A DNA stretch of 36,049 bases from positions 15,122 through 51,170 of the forward strand of contig PLOC01000080.1 of assembly GCA_003141955.1 (NCBI GenBank), given 5' to 3'. Position numbers and translations under genes: made by a program. Position 1 is the first letter of the stretch; every line of letters begins with the position of its first letter. Under the pieces are notes generated by a model, which ran no database searches, was not told the origin of the DNA, and saw nothing but the letters and a program-made list of their open reading frames with translations. This document shows positions 1 to 8,600 of this stretch, piece by piece. This DNA is from Chloroflexota bacterium. Its GTDB lineage: Bacteria; Chloroflexota; Limnocylindria; Limnocylindrales; CSP1-4.

Positions 1-1421
1 GGCTTGGAGAAACGGCCAAGCTTCCAGACGGCGTGATCGCGCCATTCCTGCTTGCCAAAGAGGCCGAGGAAGATCGGCACGCCGTATGCCCAGTACAGGG
101 CAATGGTGCTGATGGCCGTCACTATCGCGATGGCCGTGAAGCTGCCGGCGATGTAGGCAGCGTTGGTGAGCAGATAGCTGAAGACGACGATGGCGACGAT
201 GGCGTTAGCCGGCGTGCGGAAGCGGTGCGAGACCTTGCGGAGCCAGGGCGACCCGGGCGCGCCATGATCGCGGCTGAAGGCGAACAGCATCCGGCCTGCG
301 GCGGCGATGGAGGCCAGGCCGCACAGGCTCATGGCCACGGCGATGAAGGCGCTGAGGACGTTGCCGAGCTGACCCAGGTTGTAGCTGAGGGTGCTGAAGA
401 CGACGGCGTTCCCGCCGTAGTACTGGCTGCACAGGCTTTGCGTGGCCGGGTTGCAGTTCATGATCTGGTCGAGCGGGGGCAGGTGCGTCACCAGGCCGAA
501 CAGCACGATGTAGCCGACCACGGCGGAGACGGCGACCGAGATGAAGACGCCCCAGGCGCTTGCCATTCGAGCGCCGACCGTTTCTTCGGCCACGTGAGCC
601 GAGGCGTCGTAGCCGGTGTACGTCCACTGCGCCTGGAGCAGCGAGAAGAGAAACGCGATCGGTACGGCATATCCGATGGCGGGCCCCAGGTTGAGCCCGA
701 ACGGCGACGCGCTGCCGGTCGTATCCAGCGGCCCGACGGCGAAGGGGCTGATATCGGCGTGAGCCTTGCCCGAGCTTATGAGGAACAGGGCGGCGACGAT
801 AACCAGCACCGTGCCGATGTGCCACCACACCGAGGCGTCGTTGAGGAGCGCGACGATCCGGATGCCGCCGATGTTGAGGACCAGCTGGATCGCCATGAGC
901 ACGGCCATCGTCAGGAGCTGGCCGCTCACGAGCGACGAACCCAGGACGGCCGAGCCGTTGCCGTAGGCGACCCCGAAGTTCGCCAGGATCGGCGTGACGA
1001 TCGACGAGTTGACGAAGCTGGCGGCGGCGAAATCGATGCCGGCGACGATCGCGATCTGGCCGGCCAGGTTGAACCAGGCCGTCCACCAGCCCCAGTCCTT
1101 GTTCTTCATCCGGCTCGACCAGTAGTAGAGGCCGCCGGCCGTCGGGTAGGCGGACGCGATCTCGGCCATGGAGGCGGCGATCAGCAGGGTGAAGATCGAA
1201 ACCAGGGGCCAGCCGATGGTGCTGGCGGCGGGGCCGCCCCAGGCGAGGCCGTAGTCGAAAAGGATCACCGCGCCGGTGAGGATCGAGATGATCGAGAAGC
1301 TGATGGCGAAGTTGGAGAACCCGCCCATGGTGCGGAAGAGCTCCTGGGCATAGCCCAGGCGATGCAGGTCGTGAACGTCCTGCTTGATCCGCTCCTCGCG
1401 CGATGGCTTCTGTTGAGTCAC
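1..1421 (-). CDS. Amino-acid permease, APC superfamily (partial, C-terminus off window)
   Basis: Integral membrane amino-acid/polyamine transporter. I read 473 codons on the minus strand from a GTG at 1421, with AGGAGG five bases upstream; the frame runs off the left edge. The N-terminus has the APC helix-1 motif GGFSNFAISFSIISILTG, then an Ala/Pro/Gly-rich helix and the loop YPTAGGLYYWSS typical of bacterial AA_permease_2 proteins. QWTYTGYDASAHVAEET matches the conserved substrate-site region of helix 6. About ten to eleven hydrophobic segments are visible; family members have about 12 and about 500 residues, so little is missing. The substrate cannot be told from sequence. It is transcribed away from the aspartase-type gene at 2178, which could suggest amino-acid use, but that link is inference. 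Confidence 0.9.
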   Translation of the reverse strand, partial: MTQQKPSREERIKQDVHDLHRLGYAQELFRTMGGFSNFAISFSIISILTGAVILFDYGLAWGGPAASTIGWPLVSIFTLLIAASMAEIASAYPTAGGLYYWSSRMKNKDWGWWTAWFNLAGQIAIVAGIDFAAASFVNSSIVTPILANFGVAYGNGSAVLGSSLVSGQLLTMAVLMAIQLVLNIGGIRIVALLNDASVWWHIGTVLVIVAALFLISSGKAHADISPFAVGPLDTTGSASPFGLNLGPAIGYAVPIAFLFSLLQAQWTYTGYDASAHVAEETVGARMASAWGVFISVAVSAVVGYIVLFGLVTHLPPLDQIMNCNPATQSLCSQYYGGNAVVFSTLSYNLGQLGNVLSAFIAVAMSLCGLASIAAAGRMLFAFSRDHGAPGSPWLRKVSHRFRTPANAIVAIVVFSYLLTNAAYIAGSFTAIAIVTAISTIALYWAYGVPIFLGLFGKQEWRDHAVWKLGRFSK

Positions 1422-1617
1422 TCGAACCTCCTCGGACACGCGTCCGTGCCGGCGCGTGCGGGCCGCCAGTCCAGCCCAGGGAATATACCCGTTCGGGCAG
1501 CCGGAAATGTACCAGCGTTCCACGCGTCAACCGGATTCACGGCCGAAGTCGAGACTGTCTCCACCCGCCGCGAAAGCGCTCGCCGCCGATCGAGGCGCCG
1601 GCGGAGCCGGCCATCGA

Positions 1618-1917
1618 TCAGGGCAGGGGCGGCGCCGAAGGGGTGAGCTGGGGGTTGTAGACGGCGGCGCCCACCAGGGCGAGGAGGATCGTGAGCACGA
1701 GCACGAGGATGACGAGCGTGCCTGCGCCGGACCACGTCGTTACCGATGCGGCATGCCGGCGTCGCCGGGTCGCGCCGTCTTCGCCGCCGGCCGCCGCCCA
1801 GAGGTACATCGCGACAGCCGTCGTGAGCACGCCAAGGACGGGAGCGAAGACGCCCACGAAGAAGCCGATGACCTTGTCGGCATTGGGACCGACGAGAGAC
1901 GGCCGGTCGTCGATGAT
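1618..1917 (-). CDS. Small protein with two membrane segments, unknown function
   Basis: The frame encodes about 100 residues with two clear hydrophobic helices. The first is around FFVGVFAPVLGVLTTAVAMY; the second is around TLVILVLVLTILLALVGAAV and is followed by a Pro-rich tail. Between them is an Arg-rich loop (RRRRH) that would stay in the cytoplasm. No family is recognised. The start is unclear: there is no ATG, GTG or TTG close to the first helix. The only Shine-Dalgarno-like GGAGGGG sits just before an ATC at 1917. The frame stays open to a GTG at 2088, but the extra residues look non-coding. The coordinates use the ATC as a working limit. Confidence 0.45.
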   Translation of the reverse strand: MIDDRPSLVGPNADKVIGFFVGVFAPVLGVLTTAVAMYLWAAAGGEDGATRRRRHAASVTTWSGAGTLVILVLVLTILLALVGAAVYNPQLTPSAPPLP

Positions 1918-2177
1918 GCCCCTCCGATCAGTCGAGCCGGGCCCAATCGCCCGACTCCGGTCGGCCGATTCTAGCCGACTCGAACCGCCCGCCCGAATGA
2001 ACCCGCGACTTGCCGTACCGCACCGCCCCAGGAAGGCCGGCCTGGCTCCCGGCCGGACCTCGGCAGCCCCTCCTGGGCGGAGCCCCACGACACGGCGGCG
2101 ATAGACTCTGCCCGTACAAACCCGCGCCCCGTGCCGCGCACCGCCGAATGCAGCTCGAGCGAGGAGCCGACACCGCC

Positions 2178-3851
2178 ATGACCTCCAATGCCTCCGGCCA
2201 GCCGAAGCCGCCCGCTATCTCGGCTACTCCGGCCACTCCCGCCACTCCCGCATCTCCACCGACTCCCCGCCCCGGGTTCCGCGTCGAGAAGGACCCGCTC
2301 GGCTACCTCGAAGTCCCTGATTCCGCCTACTACGGCGTCCAGACCGCGCGCGGCATCCACAACTTCCCCATCTCGGGCACGTTGCCGAACAAGGCCCTGG
2401 TGCTCGCAATCGTCCAGGTCAAGAAGGCCGCCGCCCGCGCCAACATGACCACGGGCCGGCTGCCCAGGCAGCTCGGCAACGCGATCGTCGAGGCGGCCGA
2501 CGAGATCCTGTGCCCCACCGAACCCTGCGGCGACGAGGCCGACGATTTCGAGCCCCGCCGACCCTCGGACCCGATGAAGGCCGCCTTCGAGGCCGCCCGC
2601 GCCGCCAAGCAGGCCGAGCTGATCGCCAGCTTCCGGATCGACCCCTTCCAGGCCGGCGCCGGCACCAGCCACAACATGAACGCCAACGAGGTGCTGGCGA
2701 ACCGGGCCATCGAGCTGCTGCATGCGCAGGGCGTGGGCTCGGGCAAGCGCGGCGACTACTCGGTCGTCAGCCCCAACGACCACGTCAACATGGCCCAGTC
2801 CACCAACGACGTCTTCCCGACCTCGATGCGGATTGCCACGCTGGACCTGATCCGCGACTTCACGCCGGCTGCCGACGAGCTCATTCGCGCCTTCGAGGCC
2901 AAGGCTCGGGAATTCGACGATGTCATCAAGTCCGGCCGCACGCACATGCAGGACGCCGTGCCAATTCGGCTCGGCCAGGAGTTCGCCGCCTACGCGCTGA
3001 CGCTTCGCCGGGGGATCGATCGCCTGGCTGCCGCCGCGGATTCGATCGCCGAGCAGAACATCGGCGCTACGGCCGTGGGCACCGGCCTCAACGCCGAGCC
3101 CGAGTACATCGAGCTGGTGGTCCGCTACCTCGCCGAGCAGACCGGACACAAGCTCCGCGGCGCCGAGCATCTCGTCCAGGCGACCCATTCGATGCGCCCG
3201 ATGCTCGAGGTCTCCGCCGCGCTGCGCGGCATCGCCGTGGACCTGATCAAGATCAGCGAAGACCTGCGGCTGATGTCGTCCGGCCCGATGACGGGTTTCG
3301 CCGAGATCACATTGCCGGCCGTCCAGCCGGGCAGCTCGATCATGCCGGGCAAGGTCAACCCGGTCATGGCCGAATGCCTGTCGATGGTCTGCTTCCGCGT
3401 TATCGGCAACGACACGACGATCGCCTGGGCTACCTCGGCGGGGCAGCTCGAGTTGAACGTCATGATGCCCTTGATCGCGCACACGACGCTCGAGTCGCTC
3501 ACGATCCTGACGAACATGAGCCGCGCCTTCGCCGAGTTCTGCGTGACCGGCATCGAGGCCAATCGGGAGCGCGCCCGCGATCTCATGGAGCGTTCCTCGG
3601 CGCTCTCCACGCCGCTGGCCCCGTACCTGGGCTACGCCCTCGCCGCGGAGATCTCCAAGCAGGCCGTCCGTGAGAGCCGAACCATCCGCGAGATCGTCAT
3701 CGAACGGGGCATCTTCACACCCGAGGAACTGGACCAGCTGCTCGCCCCGCACGAGCTGACCGAGCCCGGCGTCGCCGGCGGCTTCCGCTTCACGCCAAAG
3801 CTGCCGGAGGGCTACAAGCCGCCGACCGGTCCGGTCGGCGCGGGCGGGTAG
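2178..3851 (+). CDS. aspA: Aspartate ammonia-lyase / class II fumarase family enzyme
   Basis: Aspartase/fumarase superfamily lyase, most likely converting L-aspartate to fumarate and ammonia in the cytosol. The start is the ATG at 2178 (557 residues) with GAGGAG upstream. Early residues E-KDPLGYLEVPDSAYYGVQT and NFPISG are typical of AspA. DPFQAGAGTSHNMNANEV, SGRTHMQDAVP and the superfamily signature GSSIMPGKVNPVMAE (from residue 385, mobile catalytic loop) are intact. TGHKL is where bacterial fumarases and aspartases differ, so fumarase activity is not excluded. Two oddities are an Ala/Thr/Pro-rich N-terminal extension of about 35 residues and a charged insertion at about residues 112-148 before DPFQAGAG. 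Together they make the protein about 80 residues longer than usual. The neighbouring genes do not form an obvious operon with it. Confidence 0.88.
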   Translation: MTSNASGQPKPPAISATPATPATPASPPTPRPGFRVEKDPLGYLEVPDSAYYGVQTARGIHNFPISGTLPNKALVLAIVQVKKAAARANMTTGRLPRQLGNAIVEAADEILCPTEPCGDEADDFEPRRPSDPMKAAFEAARAAKQAELIASFRIDPFQAGAGTSHNMNANEVLANRAIELLHAQGVGSGKRGDYSVVSPNDHVNMAQSTNDVFPTSMRIATLDLIRDFTPAADELIRAFEAKAREFDDVIKSGRTHMQDAVPIRLGQEFAAYALTLRRGIDRLAAAADSIAEQNIGATAVGTGLNAEPEYIELVVRYLAEQTGHKLRGAEHLVQATHSMRPMLEVSAALRGIAVDLIKISEDLRLMSSGPMTGFAEITLPAVQPGSSIMPGKVNPVMAECLSMVCFRVIGNDTTIAWATSAGQLELNVMMPLIAHTTLESLTILTNMSRAFAEFCVTGIEANRERARDLMERSSALSTPLAPYLGYALAAEISKQAVRESRTIREIVIERGIFTPEELDQLLAPHELTEPGVAGGFRFTPKLPEGYKPPTGPVGAGG

Positions 3852-4216
3852 CCAACCGCATCCCGATTCGGCGGCTCGCTGCGCAGAACGCATACCCGCC
3901 CGGCTCAGGTCTTCCACGAGGCCGCCCGGCCGGCCGTTGCGCATGACCCGAGTCCCGTGCCGTCGGCCCGGGCAACCTGCCACTTTCCAAGGCCATCCGA
4001 TCGGGCGGGCCTCTCATGAGTTGCGTCCTTCGGCATATATGAGTGAACTACTAGACATTGGCCTGATCCCGTGCCCATAGTCGTTGAGAACCTCCCAAGG
4101 CGGTCGATTCCGTTCTTGCCGGGTAGTGGAGGTAGCCAGGTCAGGCTCGACGCCGCAGGAGTCGCCCTCTTCTTGGGTGCGTTGCCGGCGTCCGAAGCCG
4201 AGTTGCAGGAGGAACA
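3852..4216. promoter_or_regulatory. Gene-free region with promoter/leader of the surface protein at 4217
   Basis: No gene is supported here. Around 4029-4075 GC drops sharply (ATATATGAGTGAACTACTAGACA), a likely promoter zone. TACTAGACA at 4049-4057, GGTAGCC at 4131-4137, CAGGC at 4142-4146 and GAGTCGCC at 4159-4166 all recur in the same order upstream of the surface gene at 5660. An AGGAGG ribosome site lies at 4207-4212. No riboswitch could be assigned. Confidence 0.4.
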
Positions 4217-5065
4217 GTGAAGCACCGCGTCCCCGCGCTGGTGGCAGCCCTCGCACTTTTTGCCATGCTCATCCCATTGACGACAGCCGTCGTGCTCGCC
4301 TGGGCTCCACCCAGTATCGCGTCGGTCTGTTCCAACGACCCGACCGTCAACAACTGGACGGTCACGCTCGCCCATGAATCGAACTACAACATGCAGTGGG
4401 CCGACAACTCCGGTTTCTCGGGCGCGACGAACGTGACGATGGCCGAAGGCGCGAACGCGCTCTCGACTCCGTCATCCGTCACCACGCTCTACGTGCGCTG
4501 GGCTTCCGACCACAGCAGCACGGACTCGGCGACGTGGAGCGGTGGCTCCTGCTCCTCCCCGGCCCCGTCGCAGACTCCGTACGAGTCGTTCCAGGGCGAG
4601 ACGGCGACCCCGATCGTGACCGCGCCGCCGACCCAGGCGCCGACGGACACCCCGATCGTGACCGCGCCGCCGACCCAGGCGCCCACGGACACCCCGATCG
4701 TCACGGATCCTCCGACCGAGGCGCCCACGGACACCCCGATCGTGACCGCGCCGCCGACGGCAGCCCCGACGGCCACGCTGATCGTCACGGATCCTCCGAC
4801 CGAGGAGCCGACGAGCAGCCCAACCGCGACGAACTGCATCGGTATCATCGGCGCGCAAGCGGCTGCATTCGTTAGCGAGCCGCCCTGCCAGACCCCGTTC
4901 GAGTCCTTCCAGGGCGAGACGGCGACACCGCCTCCGACCGGCACGGCGGCGAGCGACTCTCAGAGCAGCAACTCGACCCCGCTCATCGCGCTACTGATCT
5001 GCTTCATCATCGGCGGGGCCGGCCTGGCCGCCGCCCAGCTCCAGCGCCGGACCATTCGCCGCTAG
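4217..5065 (+). CDS. Secreted, membrane-anchored surface protein with Thr/Pro-rich repeats
   Basis: This 282-residue exported protein starts at GTG 4217, with AGGAGG four bases upstream. Residues 1-35 form a signal peptide (MKHR, then a long hydrophobic run). A Cys-bearing globular part of about 90 residues follows and fits no family I know. From residue 131 there are five 14-residue repeats, TPIVTAPPTQAPTD and variants, which should make an extended, possibly O-glycosylated stalk. The motif ESFQGETATP flanks the stalk on both sides. The C-terminus NSTPLIALLICFIIGG...QRRTIRR is a single hydrophobic span ending in Arg residues, like a sorting or stop-transfer signal. The same end occurs in the genes at 5139 and 5660. 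Its role is unknown; a cell-wall or adhesion role is inference. Confidence 0.8.
   Translation: MKHRVPALVAALALFAMLIPLTTAVVLAWAPPSIASVCSNDPTVNNWTVTLAHESNYNMQWADNSGFSGATNVTMAEGANALSTPSSVTTLYVRWASDHSSTDSATWSGGSCSSPAPSQTPYESFQGETATPIVTAPPTQAPTDTPIVTAPPTQAPTDTPIVTDPPTEAPTDTPIVTAPPTAAPTATLIVTDPPTEEPTSSPTATNCIGIIGAQAAAFVSEPPCQTPFESFQGETATPPPTGTAASDSQSSNSTPLIALLICFIIGGAGLAAAQLQRRTIRR
4607..4816 (+). repeat. Five tandem 42-bp units coding for the Thr/Pro stalk
   Basis: Units start at 4607, 4649, 4691, 4733 and 4775, each coding for 14 residues of the form TPIVTxPPTxAPTx. The first two are nearly identical at DNA level, pointing to recent duplication. Such an in-frame array is expected to vary in copy number between strains. 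Confidence 0.9.
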
Positions 5066-5104
5066 GCGGAAGCCCGGCCGCACGAGCGGCCAATCAACCT
5101 TTCG

Positions 5105-5136
5105 AAACCGGCGGGCCCAATCGGGTCCGCCGGTTT
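5105..5136 (+). terminator. Rho-independent-like terminator of the gene at 4217
   Basis: A 14-bp stem (5105-5118 with 5123-5136, one G-T pair) and an AATC loop lie 40 bases after the stop codon. The stem ends in TTT followed by CC, so the U-tract is short, as is common in high-GC genomes. Confidence 0.8.
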
Positions 5137-5138
5137 CC

Positions 5139-5378
5139 ATGTCCGCCTCGAGCTCCCACTTCCCCGCAGGACTGCCATCTCCGACGTCTCCGACCGAGAC
5201 TCCGTTCGAGTCGTTCCAGAGCGAGACGGCGACGCCGACTACGACGCCACTCCCGACGAGCACTGACAGCGGCCAGAACGGCACCGAGACTCCCCTCTTC
5301 GCGCTGCTGGTCTGAGCCCTGTTCGGAGGGTTGAGCCTGCTCGCGGTCCAGGGTAAGCGTCGGGGCCTGCACCGCTAG
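5139..5378 (+). pseudogene. Remnant of a paralogous surface protein, C-terminal part with in-frame TGA
   Basis: Read from 5139, the frame gives a Pro/Thr/Ser stretch, then TPFESFQSETATP, a short linker, ETPLFALLV, a TGA at 5313-5315, and then ALFGGLSLLAVQGKRR before TAG at 5376. This is the same ESFQxETATP linker plus C-terminal hydrophobic/Arg anchor seen in the proteins at 4217 and 5660. The TGA falls on the codon that is TGC (Cys) in the 4217 gene, so one base change would explain it. No signal peptide or ribosome site is visible, and the fragment begins just after the upstream terminator. It is best read as a decayed tandem duplicate. Confidence 0.7.
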
Positions 5379-5659
5379 AGCCGCCACTCCGGCCAGATCG
5401 AACACCCTTCCCGAAGCCGGCCCCTTCGTGGCGTCGACGCAACGAAGCCTCGCCGAACGTTGCCGGACAGCAACGTAATCCCCCCCACGAGGCCACCGGC
5501 GGGGACCAAAGGTACTAGACAGTTTCGCGCATATACTGCGACGATTCGGCAGCCTACCGGGGTGGGTAGCCCTGGGCAGGCCTTTCGTGGAAGTTGATCG
5601 TGAGTCGCCGCCGGTCGTCTGGCGCGCTTGTCGGTCTTGTTTGTGGAGGAACCAGAACC
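5379..5659. promoter_or_regulatory. Leader region of the adhesin gene, shares motifs with the 4217 leader
   Basis: No gene is seen here. A 7-bp stem-loop (ACGTTGC/GCAACGT, 5457-5476) could end transcription of the remnant. TACTAGACA (5512-5520), GGTAGCC (5564-5570), CAGGC (5576-5580) and GAGTCGCC (5602-5609) repeat the motif order found before 4217. TATACT at 5531-5536 is a possible -10 element. GGAGGA at 5645-5650 sets the GTG start at 5660. Confidence 0.4.
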
Positions 5660-8600
5660 GTGTTTTCGAAGCGACTTGGTTCGCGTACGTTCAGGCGCGT
5701 GGCTGCGTCCGTCATCATCGGCCTCCTGCTCGGCGGGTCGATGGCCTCGACGGTCATGGCTGAGCCCGTGCCGACCGTCGATCGGACCGTGACGACGAGT
5801 GTCTACACCGACCTGACTCCGCTGACGGTCACGATGTACAAGGAGATCTGCCCCACCTACTCGGACGTCCCGGCCAACGTGAACCCGGACAACCTCGACG
5901 CCACGGGCGGTCACTGGCGTGAGCTCGACACTACTGATTACACGACAAAGCCGGTCACTCCGGACAACAGCACCGCGAAAGGTTGCATACCCGCCGCGGG
6001 TTGGCAGTTCGAATTCACGAGCGGCCAGGGAGGCCCACTCCTCGCCACGTACACGACGGCCGGCGCCGACGGCTCCGTGACCGTCCCTCTCAACGCCGCT
6101 GAGCTCACTGTGGCCCGCAACAGCACAGGCCTCTGGGTCCTCGAGGTCACACAGGCGAGTGCGCCATTCGGCGCGATCCGCTGCTACAACGACATGCTCA
6201 ACGGCGACAACCTCGAGCAGATAACGTCGGTGCCGAACAACCTGGTGCAGGTCTACTGCTTCGCTTATAACGTGGCTGAGCCGCACCTGACCGTCACCAA
6301 GACCGAGGATCGATCCACGTACAACGCCCTCGGCCAGGTCATCACGTACACAATCAAGCTGACCAACGACGGCAACGTAACGCTCAACACACCGCTGGTG
6401 ACCGATTCCTCGGTGAGCGACCTCAACTGCGGCACTTTCCCGGCCACCCTCGCCCCCGCTGGCGTGATCAACTGCACCGCAAGCCACACCATCGCTTCAG
6501 CCGACATCACCAGCGGCTCGGTATCCAACACTGCCAACGGAACGGCCAGCTTCAACTCCACTCCGGTCACCGGCACCGCCACTGTCACGGCCACGGCTAA
6601 GCCCACCCTGACCATCACCGCGTCCAGCGGCACGATGGTGTACGGCGGCACGCCCCCGACCATCACGCCTAGCTACAGCGGTCTGACCGGCGGCGCCACC
6701 GGCCCCGCGACACCGCCCACCTGCTCCACGACCGCCACGAGCTCGAGCCCGGTGGGCTCCTATCCCTCCAGCTGCAGCGGCGCGGCCGATCCCAACTACA
6801 CGATCGTCTATGTGAATGGCTCGGTCAGCGTGACCCCCGCGGCCCTGACGGTCACCGCGAACAATCAGTTCAAGACCTACGGCTCGGCCAACCCGACCCT
6901 GACCGACACCATCACCGGCTTCGTCAACGGCGACACACTCTCTGTCGTGACCGGGGCCGCGAGCCTGTCCACGACCGCCACAGCTTCGAGCCCGGTCGGC
7001 TCCTACCCGATCACGGCCGCTCTGGGCACCCTGAGCGCGGCCAACTACAGCTTCATCTTCGTCAACGGCACCCTCAGCGTGACCCCGGCCAGCCTGACCA
7101 TCACCGCGAGCAGTGACTCGATGACCTACGGCGGCACCGTCCCCACCATCACCCCGAGCTACAGCGGCTTCGTCAACGGTGACACCGCCGCCAGCCTGGT
7201 CACGGCTCCGACCTGCTCCACGACCGCCGCGAGCTCGAGCCCGGTGGGCTCCTATCCCTCCAGCTGCAGCGGCGCGGTCGATCCCAACTACACCATCGGC
7301 TACGTGGATGGCTCGGTCAGCGTCGGCGCCGCGCCTGCTCCTGCCCTGACGCTCGTGAAGAAGGCCGACACGGCCACCTACGATCACGTCGGTCAACTGA
7401 TCCACTACACGTACACGGTCACCAACACCGGCAACGTCGACATCAGCGCTCTCGCGGTGACCGACGACAACATCGACGCCAGCACCAGCGTCACCTGCGA
7501 CGCCCCGTCCCTGGCCCCGCTGGCCTCCACGACCTGTCACGCGGTCCGCACCGTCGGTCAGGGCGATCTCAACGCCGGCAGCATCTCCAACAACGCCAAA
7601 GCCACCGGCACTCCCAGCGGCGGCAACCTGACGCCGGCCACGGCAAGCGTGACAGTGAAAGCCAACCAGCGGCCGCGCCTCAGCCTTACCAAGACCCCGA
7701 GCCCGACTACCTACACCAAGGCTGGCGACGTCATCACCTACACCTTCGTTCTGACCAACTCGGGCAACGTGACGCTGCCCGGGCCGTTCACGATCGTGGA
7801 TCCGATCGCGGATGCGACCTGCCAGGCCACCCCGGCCAGCCTCGCCCCCGGCGACAAGGTCACCTGCACGGGCACCTACACCGTCACCCAGGCTGACGTC
7901 AACCTCGGATTCATCCTCAACATCGCCGTCGGTCAGGGACAGTTCGGTGGCCGGACGGTCAGCTCGCTCCCCGCCTTCGCGACGGTCACGGCAACACCGG
8001 CTCCGGCTCTGACGCTCGCCAAGAGCGCCGACACCTCGATGTACAGCCTCAACCAGGTGATCCACTACAGCTACAAGCTCACCAACACGGGCAACGTCAC
8101 GATCTACGGGCCCTTCACGGTGACCGACGACAAGATCCAGAGCCCGAACTCGGTCACCTGCCCGGCCACCCCCAGCCTCGCGCCCGGCGCGTTCGTAACC
8201 TGCGCCGCCAGCTACACCGCCACCACGACCGATATGACCAACGGCTCTATCACGAACACCGCCACGGGACACGCGCACCGCTATCTGGTTGGACAGACCC
8301 TGGTCAACTCGAACAGTGACAGCGTCACGGTCACCGCCGCGGGTCCCGCCCTGACGCTCAAGAAGAGCGCCGACGCCACGACCTACGACGCCAACCAGCT
8401 CATCACCTACTCCTACCTGGTCACCAACACCGGCAACGTCACGATCACCGACCTGGCGGTGACCGACGACAAGATCGCCCTCGTCACCTGCACGGACACG
8501 ACCCTCGCGGCTGGTGCGCACACGACCTGCACCGGGACCTACACGACCGATCAGGGCGATGTGGACCATGGCTCGGTCACCAATAACGCCAGCGTCACCG

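Noticed and set aside
205-1530. Long minus-strand frame beginning at 1530
   Set aside because: Arg/Pro-rich out-of-frame shadow; the real permease frame starts at the GTG at 1421 behind AGGAGG.
1971-3983. 670-codon open frame on the minus strand
   Set aside because: Antisense shadow of the aspartase-type gene; Arg/Gly/Asp-rich composition typical of high-GC reverse frames, no family motif.
4049-4166. Cyclic-di-GMP (GEMM-I) riboswitch before the 4217 gene
   Set aside because: GGTAGCCAGG resembles the 3' part, but GCAAACC and GACGCAAAGCC are missing, as is the second hairpin.
4607-4816. CRISPR-like or VNTR non-coding array
   Set aside because: 42-base units are in frame and code for the Thr/Pro stalk of an exported protein.
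5313-5315. Selenocysteine or stop-codon recoding at the TGA
   Set aside because: No SECIS-like hairpin seen just downstream, the fragment lacks a start and signal peptide, and TGA ends many genes here.
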